64,000 bases of DNA from Allobaculum sp. Allo2 (GCF_022701175.1 NZ_CP078088.1:2170001-2234000); one strand, 5' to 3'. Positions 28,431 through 39,096 are shown, counted from the stretch's first letter. Numbers and translations are program-made. Notes: generated by a model from the letters alone, not told the origin.

Positions 28431-29157
28431 GGTTTCTCTCCTCCAGTTTTTCTCTTAACAGTCTTTTCCAGCCAAAACGAAGGCTTTCGCCCGCGTTTGT
28501 TCGGCCGATGTTCTGATTTTGCCCATCGATTCATTTTTGGGTACGGGCACTCAATCATAGCACAAACGGCCTGTTTTTCTTTGAATTTCACTTTATTGGA
28601 TTGATTTTTCCAATAAATTTTCAGCCTGCTCGTTTTTCCTTGCAAAGAAGAAGTTCCTGTGCTTTTGGATTTGCGGCGATGGATATTCTCCACGTGTGCA
28701 ATACTCCCTCTGTCTTTTCTTTGACGACGGTTCCTGTTCAAAGCGTCGTAAGGCTTTAAAGCCGCTTTACTTTGCGACAAGAGTGTGTTAGCAAGCTGTA
28801 CTTTCTATTGTATTCAAAGCGCCCGTTTTGCTTGCACTTTTTATTACTTTCTACCGAAAATTCAATTTTCTGGCTTTTGAAACCGTTTCCCGTTCACTGG
28901 ATCTGCGTTTTAGCGAACCTTTTGTCCAGAGTGTTTGACCGACGGATGTAAAACCGGGTTTCTCTTCTTTATTTTTCGCCTTCTGTCAAAAACAGAGGCC
29001 CGAGTCGGGTCGGGCCTTGTGTGTTTTTCGGTTTGTCTGTGTTGATCAATTTTTTCTGAACGAAATCTCTTCTGACGTTCGCAAGGCAGAGCACTGACGA
29101 CATCTGGAAGATCGGTTGGAATCCGGTTCTTCGTTCTCAGATGTCTGCGTGTACGAC
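28431..29157. other. Intergenic region between malic enzyme and pepT
   Basis: About 730 bases without a recognisable gene. The left side is the malic enzyme leader; the right side holds the pepT terminator. A minus-strand open frame (28352-28780) is basic and low-complexity and overlaps the true malic enzyme start, so I leave it out. Confidence 0.55.
28996..29017 (-). terminator. Terminator of pepT
   Basis: Perfect 8-base stem AGGCCCGA / TCGGGCCT with a six-base loop, followed on the minus strand by CTGTTTTTGAC. It lies about 140 bases past the stop. Confidence 0.75.
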
Positions 29158-30366
29158 CTAGTCCAGATTGCCTTCAAGCAGGTGCAGCAGCACGTCTGTC
29201 ATCTTTTCCATTTTCTGGATGGAGACGAATTCATAGCGTCCGTGGAAGTTATTGCCGCCGGTTCCAAGGTTTGGCGTAATCAGGCCTTTCCAGGTCAGAC
29301 TGGCTCCATCGGTTCCGCCGCGGATCGGATCGCTTTTCGGCGTAATGCCGCAGGCTTTCAGAGCCGCCTTGGCGCGCTCAACCGCGCGCATGTCACCATG
29401 CATGGCATCTTCGAGGTTGTAGTACTGATCGCGCATCGTGATCGTGGCGCAGTCTGGCCACATTTCATTGATCACATTGGTCATGTCTTTCATCAGCTGT
29501 TTTTTCTGTTCGAATTTTTCCCGGTTATGATCCCGGATAATATATTGGAGAGACGCCTGATCGCAGTCGCCCTTCACTTCCAGAAGATGGATGAAGCCTT
29601 CGGTGCCTTCGGTAAATTCCGGGCGGGCCCACTGCGGCAGCATGGACGCGAACTGGACAGCAACCGCTGCTGCGTTGACCATCTTGCCTTTCGCCGATCC
29701 AGGATGAATGGCCTGTCCTTTGAACTGGATCTCAGCCATTGCGGCATTGAACGTCTGATAATCGACATTTTCAATTTCTGCCCCGTCGACTGTATAAGCG
29801 TAGTCGACCGGGAAGCGATTCAGATCGAAATGCGCCACGCCGCGGCCGATTTCTTCATCCGGGGTAAAGGCCACCATGACTTTTCCATGCGGCTTGCCGG
29901 ACTGAATCAGCTGTTCGAGCGTCTCCATAATAATGGCGCAGCCGGCTTTATCATCCGCGCCGAGCAGTGTCGTTCCATCAGTGACCAGAATGTCATCGCC
30001 AATGACTTCCTTCAGCGAAGGAAACATCTCCGGATTCATGGAATAGTCCTTGCCTAAGGCAATCGTTCCGCCATCATATTTGCTGATGCGCTGCGGATGA
30101 ACGTTGGCGCCGCTTAGTTCCGAAGCGGTATCCATATGCGAAATCAGACCGATGGCATCGCCCTGAAATCCCTGGGTAGCCGGAATTTCTCCATAAACGA
30201 CACCATATTCAGAAAGTTCCACGTTGCTTACGCCGATCTGCTTCAGCTCTTCTTCCAGTTTTCTGGCCAGAACGAGCTGTTTTTTCGTCGATGGGGCGGT
30301 TGTGGACGTTTCATCGGACTGTGTATCCAGAGAAACGTAATCCAGAAATTTATCGGTTACACTCAT
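29158..30366 (-). CDS. pepT: Peptidase T (tripeptide aminopeptidase)
   Basis: 402 residues, intact. Cytoplasmic di-zinc M20 peptidase that removes the N-terminal residue of tripeptides. Metal ligands and neighbours are visible: the His/Asp of LISHMDTASE, the bridging Asp of LLGADDKAGCA, catalytic Glu of FTPDEEIGRG, and the last His of LGTGGNNFHGRYE. RGGTDGASLTW is also typical. Strong ribosome site GAGGG upstream. Single gene. Confidence 0.97.
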   Translation of the reverse strand: MSVTDKFLDYVSLDTQSDETSTTAPSTKKQLVLARKLEEELKQIGVSNVELSEYGVVYGEIPATQGFQGDAIGLISHMDTASELSGANVHPQRISKYDGGTIALGKDYSMNPEMFPSLKEVIGDDILVTDGTTLLGADDKAGCAIIMETLEQLIQSGKPHGKVMVAFTPDEEIGRGVAHFDLNRFPVDYAYTVDGAEIENVDYQTFNAAMAEIQFKGQAIHPGSAKGKMVNAAAVAVQFASMLPQWARPEFTEGTEGFIHLLEVKGDCDQASLQYIIRDHNREKFEQKKQLMKDMTNVINEMWPDCATITMRDQYYNLEDAMHGDMRAVERAKAALKACGITPKSDPIRGGTDGASLTWKGLITPNLGTGGNNFHGRYEFVSIQKMEKMTDVLLHLLEGNLD

Positions 30367-30731
30367 GCTTTTCTCCCTCTTTTCCTCTGCGGGATTCGCT
30401 TCCTCCTTCCCGTTCTGAAAAGGATGAGCTTTCCTGCACTTCGTCTTGCGACAGAAAGAAATGGATTTTCTTTGAGCCGCTGACGAATCGTACAGTCTCC
30501 GCAGACAGTTTCTGCTTTTATAGTTTCTATTATAGGCAGTTATTTCTAAACGCCTGAAATTGCGCTCAGAGCAGCTGTCTGGCTGCTTCGAACCGTCTGA
30601 ACCAGAAGAAAGCAGAAGAAAGCAGAAGAAAAGCGGTCTTAACGCTCCCTGGACGATAGATCACCGGTGAGCGGAAGACCGCTTTGTTTTATCGATTTTA
30701 AAACTTCAGACAAATTCTAAAATCCTGTCCA
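30367..30731. other. Intergenic region upstream of pepT
   Basis: About 365 bases. It contains the leader of pepT, three direct 10-base repeats (AGCAGAAGAA type, 30601-30630) and the pyrophosphatase terminator. No gene seen. Confidence 0.55.
30630..30685 (-). terminator. Terminator of the pyrophosphatase gene
   Basis: AAAGCGGTCTT pairs perfectly with AAGACCGCTTT, with an inner CGCTC/GAGCG-type stem; the minus strand continues TTCTTCTGC. It is about 47 bases past the stop. Confidence 0.8.
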
Positions 30732-32329
30732 TCAGCGCAGAGCCGCGCTCAGACCAGGAACAAACTGTTTCTTTCTGGAGACGTAGCCGAGCTCTTCAAA
30801 TTCCTTGAGAATCGGACGGATTCGGGCGGCTTCCGGACCGGCAGCGATAAAGTGCGAACCGCTTCCTTCCACATTGGTAAAGGCCATGACCCAAAGACCG
30901 ATCTTGCGGTTTCGGGCTTCCTTTTCCATATATTCTTCAAAGTCATCGCGGATGCGTTCGACATCGGAATAGTCGAACACCAGTACCTGACTGATTTCCG
31001 TCTTCACACCGGAGAGATCGAACTCCTTGCAGTCCTGATACAAAATTTCCTTGAACTCCTTGCCTTCGATCGTGGCGGTATGGCGAAACAGATCTTCGGC
31101 CATTTCCGCGGCGTTCAGACCGTACTCCTGTTCAATGTTACGAGCTGTGATCTGGTCGGTCATCGTGCAGGTCGGAGATTTGAAGTTCATGGTGTCGCTG
31201 ATCATCGCATACAGAACCAGCTTGGCGATTTTCTCATCCATGCGGATATTCAGTTCCTGATACATCAGGGCAATGATCGTATTGGAAGAACCGACGATCA
31301 TGTTGCGGAACACGATCGGTTTGGTCGTTTCAATATCGCCGATGCGATGATGGTCGACAATCTCGAGAATTTCGCCCTGTTCGCGATCGTCGATGGACTG
31401 CTTGCTTTCGTTATGGTCGACCAGAATAAACTTCTTCGGTTCGGCCTTGAGCAGATGGTAGCGGGCTACCGCACCGACGATCTGGTTTCCGACAACAACG
31501 GGATAGGAAGAATGCCTCGTCTGCAGCATCTTCTTCTCGACGTCTTCGAGATATTCAGAAGGATGGAACGCCACGGCTTTTTCCTTTGGCGTCATGATCA
31601 TGCGCACCGGAATCGAGCGGTAGATCATCTGAATGATCTTCATCAGGTTGTACGGCGTACTGATCAGCGTAACCCCCATCGCTTTCGCCATTTCAAAAAT
31701 GTAGTCGTTGGGGACAAAGCCTTCGGCAATGACGATCATGGCGGCCCCTTTGGCCATCGCCTTGATCATGTCGTCTTCATGATCGTTGAGCACCATGATC
31801 GCGCCGGTCAGGTCGCGCTCCATCATCTTCTTATCCGCGATGCGAACATCGCCGCTTTTGGCGCGGGTTCCTTTAAAAGGATTTCACCGTGAACAACGTC
31901 CTGGATATTTTCGTCCGGCGTATCCTTGAGCAGCTCGCGGGTGATATTGAGATCCTGCATCTGGATTTTGGAAATATCGGCCAGGGTAACCATGCCGGCA
32001 TAACGGGCTTCGTCATCGAGCACGTAAATGGTTTTCGCATTATTTTCCAGCATCAGATCCCAGCCGTAGCGCAGCGTGTCGTTCTGATTGATCAGCGTTG
32101 CCTGGTCAATTTCAATTTCTTCCAGCGAATTCTTGGCCGTCGACAGACGGATCGGCGCAGGTACGCCGACTTTGTCCAGAATGTATTTCGTCTCCGGATT
32201 CAGATGACCCAGACGGGCCGGTACTACATTTTCCCCCAGCTTCTGTTTCAGAGCCGCCAGAGTAATGGCACCGCATACCGAATCCGTGTCGGGTCGTTTA
32301 TGACCAATTACATATACGGGCTGTTTCAT
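30732..32329 (-). CDS. ppaC: Manganese-dependent inorganic pyrophosphatase with CBS and DRTGG domains
   Basis: Family II pyrophosphatase of about 530 residues. The DHH domain begins VIGHKRPDTDSVCGAI; a CBS domain (GMVTLADISKI), a DRTGG domain and a second CBS (VVVGNQIVGAVARYHLL) are inserted before the second half (ILVDHNESKQSI, EIVDHHRIGDI, VGSSNTIIALMY) and the DHHA2 domain (GSGSHFIAAGP). In the family the CBS part binds adenine nucleotides that switch the enzyme on or off. One break near 31850 (KEP/KGT) at an A/C run. I chose the start at 32329 since GAGGA is six bases ahead; the ATG at 32335 is too close to that site. Confidence 0.95.
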
Positions 32330-32335
32330 ATTCAT

Positions 32336-32663
32336 TCCTCATGATTTACTGTATGATTTTTCGTTTCAAGTATAGCATGAACAGGATACCCGCTTTTTGC
32401 CCCCGTGTCTGATTCAGACACCTTTTTCAACGATTGCACTTTTAGAAAAGGCATTCGAAATCCCTTTCATCGTTTTGAGGAAAAGAGCAGCGGATGAAGA
32501 GCGGCAAACCAACTGGGTTTCAAATTCCCGATTCGGCTTCTTTCCCAGGAAAAACGCAGGATCAGAAGCGCCTGGATCCTGCGTCATTGGCTTAAAGCTG
32601 TCCTTTGTGGGTGATCTTCTTTGATGATCCGTTCTCGCACGAAACACGAAAAAGCGATTTTGT
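32336..32663. other. Intergenic region between pyrophosphatase and esterase
   Basis: 330 bases holding the pyrophosphatase leader and the esterase terminator. No gene was recognised. Confidence 0.5.
32554..32584 (-). terminator. Terminator of the esterase gene
   Basis: Perfect 10-base stem ACGCAGGATC / GATCCTGCGT with an 11-base loop, followed on the minus strand by five T residues. Confidence 0.85.
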
Positions 32664-34695
32664 CTAAGCCGGAAGACGGGAAGCGTCCGGAAGCCGGCGC
32701 AGTGCAAGAAGACGATTTCCCAGATCTCTGGTCATCGCATTGACCGTCTGCTGCGCAGTTACAGTATCGAGAAGATCCTGCGCTGCTTCGGCCTGTGTCA
32801 GAAGATTCGTTTTGTCTTCCCCTCCGCAAATTCATTCAGCTGCAACGTATGGGTTTTGTTCAGAGCACATTTCAACAAAGACATATCCGGCAGAGAACGG
32901 ACAGTTTCGATCAGGCTGTCCGCCTGTTCAATGAGCGCCTCAATCTGCTCGTCCGTTGTATCGACGGTGAGCTGAACGTTCTGCCACGAATCGCTGAGCG
33001 TCTCAAGCTGTTCTTTCAAAGAAGAAGGAAGGACGTTCTTTTCTTCTTCTTCCTGAAGAATCGCATCAATCGTTTCCATGCGCTCTTTTAAATCGAGAAA
33101 GGCATGACTGCCTGTCGCGCTGATTTCCGCAATATGGAACGAGTTGTTCACATTGCTTTCAACGCCTTTCAGACGGATCCAGGAAACCAGCCGGTCTCCG
33201 TCAAACGTATACGTATCGCCAGATTCCGTTGAAGCGGCCGTACTGGTCTTTTCCCCGATCTTTTCCCAGGTTTTGCGATCGAGTGATCCGTACACTTCAT
33301 ATTTATAGTATTTCGACGCGTTAATCCGGGTCGTCACCGTAAGCGAATCCAGCAGAACGGGATGATCGAGCTGAATATCCACACACGGATTCAAGGTATT
33401 GGAGCTGCCGTCCCAGAACGTCGATGTATTTCCGTCCACCGCAAGCCAGGCATGGGAATCCCCCACGTTTGGGAAGGATAGACCCCTTGTTCAAAACAGA
33501 GACTGGACGATTTGCGGGAAAGCCATTCGGCAATTTTTTCGCACAGTCTGGCTGTCTCTTCCTGCGTTGCCGCCGCATTGGCCAGCAGCGTTTCGCCTTC
33601 CTGCGCCAGTCTGGCGATTTTCTCTAATGTTTTTGGATCGTAATCGGCTGCCGAAGCCGCTTCGGCTTTTTCATGAGCTGTTTTAACGGTGCTTTATCGA
33701 CCGTATGATCGAGCGTTCCCTTGCGAGACTGATTGAACATCCAGTCGATCGCATCTTCGAGATTGGAGACACCGTTTCCGTCATCGTCGAGCGTCTTGCT
33801 CCAGGCGTAGTTCCAGCAGAAGTGGGAAGTGCTGTCGTATTCGGTATACGTCACATTTCCATACGGAGCCATCGCTTCGTACATTACCCTTCCCGCAGCG
33901 GAGGTAATGGTCGGATCGTTTTTACAGTGGTACATGCGAATCTGGGTTTTGAGGCATTTTCCGCGAGTGTCGGATCCCCGATTCCGCACATCGGCATAGC
34001 CGCCGCAAAAAGATATTCGTCATCGCGCAGCAGCAGATCCCAGGTGGCGCATCCCCCATGGATTCGCCGGAAAGATACGTGCGATCCAGATCGGTATGGT
34101 ATGTGTTCTGTACCTGCTTGATCAGGTTATACGCCGCGTCGAGATTCTGAGAGCGTTCCCTTTCCTGCATATCCCAGTTCGAACGCTTCCAGTAATTGCC
34201 GTTTACCGTCAGCCCCGGCAGATTGACCCAGCGGTCCTGTTCATTGCCGTCGTTTAAATACGTTCCGTTCACCGTCGCCTGTGGTGTCTGCGGCATCAGA
34301 ACGATTGCCTTGCGAACCGGATTGTCCCGATCCGCCAAAAGCTGATAGCCCATGCCATAATGACGGTTGACGACCGTTCTCGTTTTCCCGCCGTCGGAAT
34401 AGCCGTGCATGTGAACGACAAGCGGAAGATCTTCTTCAACGCTTCCGTCCGCATTTTTGGGTACGTACAGCCAATAGCTGAGGGTCACCCCGTTTTCATC
34501 GGTATAGTCGAGCTGCTGCAGGCCGGTCTTTTCAATCATGTCGCTCGTTCCCTGATCGCTTCCGGCAACAAATCCGTACAGGCTCGGGTTTTGCGTCGGG
34601 GCATCGTTGGCCGCCAGTACGGGCATGCCAAACGCCGAGCAGCTCAGGCTCATTCCAAGAAATCCTGCCGCCAGCCGTTTTCTGAATTGCTTCAT
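32664..34695 (-). CDS. Secreted alpha/beta-hydrolase esterase with F5/8 type C domain
   Basis: About 675 residues. A signal peptide (MKQFRKRLAAGFLGMSLSCS, ending VLAAND) leads to an esterase domain of the LpqC/feruloyl-esterase type: LPLVVHMHGYSDGGKT, nucleophile YLSGESMG, catalytic Asp in CKNDPTITS, His in STSHFCWNYAW. A carbohydrate-binding-like discoidin (F5/8C) domain follows (LAVDGNTSTFWDG, ISATGSHAFLDL), then two FIVAR-like helical repeats. Breaks near 34045, 33650, 33480 and 32820, the last at a G run one base short after EFAEG. Start at 34695 has AGAGGAAAC upstream. Likely removes ester groups from polysaccharides outside the cell. Confidence 0.82.
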
Positions 34696-35156
34696 AGTTT
34701 CCTCTCTTCGTTTTCTCTTCTTCCATTTTGTACGCCGGACTGAACCTTCATGGACGCAGGTTTCTGCTTTGCCTGTGCCGTTTCCGACGTTTGATGGTTT
34801 CAATTTACCATTGGCTTTTTTGCAGTCTTTGCCCGTATAAGGAAAGAAATCGTCTATTCCGGCAAACTGTCCGGCCGTTTTTTGAAGGCTTGGCGGCCCT
34901 GGGACTGGAGAGAAAAGAAACTCTGTCGTATACTCTTGCATGAGGCTTGAAGAGCTTCTCTTCAAAACGCCGATCCATTCCTCGGGAAAAGCGGGCGGTC
35001 CATACCGTCTGCGTCCAGTGTCTGGATTGCCTCAGTTATTATCTGTTCTCAGCTATTTTTAACCCAGTTTCACTCTACAACAATTTCTGAAAAAGTTTTT
35101 CTGAATTTGTTGACTCCCTACAGGGAATTGGTAATATAAGTAAGTCAGGTCAAGAC
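34696..35156. other. Intergenic region before tRNA-Thr
   Basis: About 460 bases with the esterase leader on the left and the tRNA promoter on the right. The long open frame that extends the esterase upstream to 34965 is rejected as leader sequence. Nothing else recognised. Confidence 0.55.
35110..35137 (+). promoter_or_regulatory. Promoter of tRNA-Thr
   Basis: TTGACT at 35110 and TAATAT at 35132 are 16 bases apart, about 20 bases before the tRNA 5' end. Confidence 0.7.
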
Positions 35157-35230
35157 GCCGGCATAGTATAATGGTAATACACGTCCATGGTAAGGATGAG
35201 CTCGTGGTTCAATTCCGCGTGCCGGCACCA
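35157..35230 (+). tRNA. tRNA-Thr (anticodon GGT)
   Basis: Folds as a full cloverleaf: acceptor stem GCCGGCA/TGCCGGC, anticodon stem CGTCC/GGATG with loop ATGGTAA (anticodon GGT, reads ACC and ACU), T arm CGTGG-TTCAATT-CCGCG, and an encoded CCA end. A promoter precedes it and a terminator follows. Confidence 0.96.
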
Positions 35231-35240
35231 TTTGAAAATC

Positions 35241-35264
35241 AACCGCTCAAATGAGCGGTTTTTT
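35241..35264 (+). terminator. Terminator of tRNA-Thr
   Basis: Perfect 8-base stem AACCGCTC / GAGCGGTT with a 4-base loop and a TTTTTT run. Confidence 0.93.
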
Positions 35265-35472
35265 ATTGTCCAGATTTTTCGTGATCGGTTTCGATCGTTC
35301 GACTTCGATCTGGCTGTCGATCCATTCGGATTTGCGTCTGGATCAGCTTTGCGTTCCAGACGCCTTTCATCAAAAGCGAGCCGCTGCAGACTGAAATGCT
35401 TTTCGCATTCTCTGCCTGCCGGCTCGCTTTTTCTTTTTGTCTTTTCTTTTTCGGTACAAGCAGCTGGATCAT
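35263..35472 (-). CDS. Possible small basic protein after maf (weak)
   Basis: 69 residues with many Lys/Arg (MIQLLVPKKKRQKEKASRQA at the start). Its ATG overlaps the maf stop as ATGA, which would allow coupled translation. No family is recognised, it ends inside the tRNA terminator, and such a frame could be chance. I list it only as a possibility. Confidence 0.22.
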   Translation of the reverse strand: MIQLLVPKKKRQKEKASRQAENAKSISVCSGSLLMKGVWNAKLIQTQIRMDRQPDRSRTIETDHEKSGQ

Positions 35473-36050
35473 GCCTGCGCATTTGTCTGCGGCACATCGG
35501 CGAGGGATCGGCTTTCCAGCCAGTTTCGAACGAGTTCCACCGGGAGTCCGACCACATTCGTGTAGGATCCGTCAATGCCGTCAACAAAATCGACATCCTG
35601 AATCCCGTAGCTTCCCGCCTTATCCAGACACGTTCCCTGCTCGACGTACGCCTGAATTTCTTTATCGCTCAGATTTCGAAAATGGACAACCGTCGTTTCC
35701 ACTGTCGAGATCGTCTGCTTCTCCTCCATTAAAACGACTGCGGTTTTCACTTCATGACTTCTGCCCGAAAGAGAGCGCAGCGTTTCAAAAGCTTCGGCTT
35801 TCGATTTGGGCTTTTGCAGGATCCGGCTGCCGTCCACAACGATCGTGTCCGCGGCAAGAACGATGGATTCGGGATGAGCCTGAAATACCTCTCTGGCTTT
35901 AGCCAGCGCTACATCGCGCTGAGCTTCATCGATCGGACCAGAATGGAAGACTTCGTCCCCTTTTGCGGGAATGCACTCAAAATCGGAAACAATGGTTTTC
36001 AGCAGCTCTTTGCGCCGGGGCGACTGGCTGGCAAGAATCAGTCTGGACAT
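35469..36050 (-). CDS. maf: Maf-family nucleotide pyrophosphatase
   Basis: 193 residues, intact. Hydrolyses non-canonical nucleoside triphosphates such as dTTP/UTP or m5-derivatives, preventing their incorporation. Motifs are LILASQSPRRKELL at the N-terminus, AADTIVVDGSRILQKP, SGRSHEVKTAVVL and the C-terminal GSYGIQDVDFVDGIDGSY and NVVGLPVELV. A GGAG site lies ahead of the start. Alone on its transcript except for the possible small frame behind it. Confidence 0.95.
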   Translation of the reverse strand: MSRLILASQSPRRKELLKTIVSDFECIPAKGDEVFHSGPIDEAQRDVALAKAREVFQAHPESIVLAADTIVVDGSRILQKPKSKAEAFETLRSLSGRSHEVKTAVVLMEEKQTISTVETTVVHFRNLSDKEIQAYVEQGTCLDKAGSYGIQDVDFVDGIDGSYTNVVGLPVELVRNWLESRSLADVPQTNAQA

Positions 36051-36281
36051 AAGAAAACTCCTTTCGGTTCATGCGATTTTCTCTTTCCCTATCCTATCGC
36101 ATTTTCTTTTCGACGTTCGACTCTTTCTCCCTGCCAGCTCCTCAGGTACAGTATCCTTCTCTTTTTCTCAGGCAGTCGTCGGTTTTATGGATTTCGAACC
36201 GAATCCATTGACGAAAGCTTCCGTTTTGCGTATTGCGCAGGTACTAAGAACGACAAGGAATTCTACGAAACTTATACGTGT

Positions 36282-36309
36282 AAAAGGGTCTCCAGCCAGA
36301 GGCCTTTTT
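36282..36309 (+). terminator. Terminator-like hairpin at the IS copy 2 insertion site
   Basis: AAAAGGG-CTC pairs imperfectly with GAG-GCCTTTTT. The T run forms part of the target site (CTTTTTAT, 36304-36311). It resembles the terminator at 17609-17633, where copy 1 sits. No plus-strand gene obviously ends here. Confidence 0.6.
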
Positions 36310-36387
36310 ATGTAAGCGTCAAATAAAAGACGGGTATTTTCTCGACCGCCTCCTTGGGATAATTCCTTTATTCAAGGAGGCTTTTTC

Positions 36388-36774
36388 ATGGAATCAATCA
36401 TCCCTGCAATCGATCTCGGTATCGATTTCTCCAAAGTTAAAAACATCTATCTGGCTCAGATGCCTGCTGACCTTCGCAAAGGAATTGACGGTTACGTCTC
36501 CCTGGTTCAAGGACCTCTCGCTCTGGATCCGCTGGATGGATCCCTCTTTCTCTTCGTTAATCGACAGAAGAACAAGATCAAAGGTATCCTTCGTGACGGA
36601 AATGGATTCTGGCTTGTTTATAAGCGACTCTCCAGATCTTCCCTTCAGTGGCCTGTCAGCACTGACCAGTCCGACTTCATGCGAATTGACTGTTCGCAGC
36701 TGGCTTCTCTGCTTTCCGGTCTGTCGATTGTTCCCCAGCCGGCATTTCTGCCACGAACTTATAAGTATGTTTAA
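36388..36774 (+). CDS. tnpB: IS66-family accessory protein TnpB (Orf2), copy 2
   Basis: 128 residues, identical to the copy 1 protein, with the same leader and GGAGG site. See the IS66 Orf2 motifs described for copy 1; no difference is visible. Confidence 0.93.
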   Translation: MESIIPAIDLGIDFSKVKNIYLAQMPADLRKGIDGYVSLVQGPLALDPLDGSLFLFVNRQKNKIKGILRDGNGFWLVYKRLSRSSLQWPVSTDQSDFMRIDCSQLASLLSGLSIVPQPAFLPRTYKYV

Positions 36775-36866
36775 ACCAATTTAAAAGGATGATTTTCTTG
36801 AAGGAATATCAAGATAAATCATCCCATTTACTTTATCTATCGCTCTAAATATGTTAAAATTAATAC

Positions 36867-38706
36867 ATGAATGTGCCGAACCCTTACCAGACAATCCGCA
36901 ACGAGCTCCTCGAAGATCTTCATCATCAGATCAGCACCATGACGGAAGAAGAGAAAGACAAATTTATTGAGGATATGTACCTGGATCTCTATTTCGCTAA
37001 AGAAATCAATAAAGCCGTGAAAAGCGGCCGCTTTGGTCCTTCTACGGAAAAGATGGTTCCCTTGAAACTGGATTACTCTGAAAACGAGGACGGCGGCCCA
37101 GATATCAATATTCTGAATAAACAGCTGGCTCAGCTTGATCTGAAAGCCGATGTTTGTTTTAACCGGGCTGCGAAATATCAGGAAGAGGGAGACCGCTATC
37201 GTAAAGAAGCTGAAGATTTAAAGCTCAGTTCTGTTGAAGGAAGCAAGAAAAACCTTCCACCAAGTGCAGAAAGCAGGAAGCGGTCAAAGAAACCACTACC
37301 TTCAGTGTAGAAGGGGAAAAGCGCATTTGCCCAGTTTGCGGCTGTGAGATGAAAACTGTTGGAATGAAACGTCACTATAGGATTCATCGGATTCCCGCTC
37401 GCTATAGGCTGGAAGAAGTGCTGCGTGAGACAGTCGCGTGCCCAAACAAGTGTACGGATGAAAACGGGAAAGCCATCATCCGCACCGCCGAACCTGACGA
37501 GCCTGCACTGATCGACAAGAGTGTCGCAACTTCCTCTATGGTCGCGGGAATTGCCTACGATAAGTTCGTAATGGGAACCCCGGCCTATCGTCAGGAAAAG
37601 CACCTGAGTCTCACGGGACTGCCGATCAGCCGTCAGACCATGGGCAACATCCTGGAAAAAACTTACGATCTTTATCTGAAGCCCCTCGTAAAACAAATGA
37701 TTGAGGATCTCCCAAACTGTAACGTCGTCCATATGGATGAGACGGTTTTAAAGTGCACGGAGGTTAAAGATCGAAAACAGTCTTCTATGGTTGTCGCCGT
37801 CAGCGGAATCTATGAAGAGAACCAGATGGCTGTCTATAAGTTTTTCCCTTACAAGAAACAGGAGTTCGTAATCGCCCTCCTTGGCGGTTCTTTTCGTCAT
37901 GCCCTTATGACAGACGGGCTTTATGCATATGCCAACTACTATGGCCCCTGCAGAAAGCTCAACTGTATGGCCCATGCGAGAAGAAAGATCTTCGAAGCCA
38001 TCAAAGTCCGGTCAGACTTCGCGCAGTATCAGGCAGACGTCCTGAAGTGGGAAAAGACCACACTGGAGAACGACGAAGAGGCCGCAGAAGCGGCAGCCCA
38101 GCTGGACGAAACAGAGAGACCCGAACCAAGTCCGGGTCTCCAGATTCTGCTCACAGCCCTGTCTCTGTTCGGGAAGCTCTACCACATCGAATCCCACGTT
38201 GCTTCTTACTCGCACGAGGCGAGAACCGAAGTTCGGCAGGAACTTTCAAAGCCCTGCTTTGAAAGACTCACAAGAGTCATGATGGAGATTCAGAGTGGAT
38301 TCGAGGAAAGAAGCACCGCCTACAGAGCAGCCAAGTACTTCATGGATCGAGCGAACTCGTTGGGAAGGTACCTGGAAGACGGTGATTATCCGATCGACAA
38401 TAATGTGGCAGAAAGAGCCGTAAAGCCATTCGTGATCAATCGCAAAACTTCCAGACTACGAAGAGTATCAAAGGTGCGGAAGTCGTCGCAGCGTTTATGA
38501 CTTTGTTTCGATCGGCTGAAATGAACGACTTAAATCCAGAGCGCTACATGGAGTACGTTCTGGATGAACTCAAATGGTTCAAAGACGATGAAATCGCGGT
38601 AGATGTATTGAAGTCACTTCTGCCGTATTCAAAGGATTTACCTGAATATCTTCGAATTGGATACCGTGGACCGGATCCGAAGTATGAAGAAAACGATGAA
38701 GAATAA
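36867..38706 (+). CDS. tnpC: IS66-family transposase TnpC, copy 2 (frame interrupted)
   Basis: Same protein as copy 1, about 610 residues. Here the frame is open from 37349 to about 38445, so the zinc motif, DETVLK catalytic Asp, the HARRK region and the DNNVAERA Glu region lie in one frame. Two breaks remain: the 5' one after the slippery-looking AAG AAA AAC at 37245-37253 (frame 0 stops at 37310), shared with copy 1, and an A run at 38444-38447 that is one base shorter than in copy 1. Copy 1 has the mirror situation, so together they give an intact model. Confidence 0.88.
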
Positions 38707-38796
38707 AAAATACGCCAAGCGGGATCTCGAAAGGGATCCCGTTTAGCGTATCTAATATTCAGTCTCGCGTATACCCGTCGATTGTTTGACACTTAC

Positions 38797-39096
38797 CTTT
38801 TATGTAGGAAGAGAGTGGAAAGAAGAGATTTCACGTCTCATTTGCGTGTGCATCCAATCCAAAATGTTTTTCTCCTGCGGTATCTTTCTTTCCCTCTGAA
38901 TTTGTTCAAATCCGGTCTTTTAATAAACAATACAGGGCAGTATCGATCCGCCGGAATTACAACCAGCGAATCCTTACCGCCCTGTTTTCGTTTCTTTCGT
39001 ATTTTGAATTTGCACTTCCGCTTTTCCCTTTTCCCTTGGATCAAGGAATTCGACGAATGGTGCAAAGCCGCAAATTCCGCGACCTTTATCGTTTGT
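38797..39096. other. Intergenic region right of IS copy 2
   Basis: 300 bases. An inverted repeat ACAGGGC / GCCCTGT (38932-38985) with a long loop may be the terminator of the minus-strand thr/DUF1461 genes. No gene seen. Confidence 0.45.

Larger units (their letters stand above)
36312..38796 (+). mobile_element. IS66-family insertion sequence, copy 2
   Basis: 2485 bp with the same ends and genes as copy 1. Differences seen by eye are a few one-base length changes in A, G or T runs plus two substitutions (for example GATGTTTGT for GATGATTGT near 37150). Flanks are CTTTTTAT on the left and CTTTTAT on the right (36304-36311 and 38797-38803), an 8-bp target duplication with one T missing. Near-identity of the copies points to recent movement. 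Confidence 0.95.
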
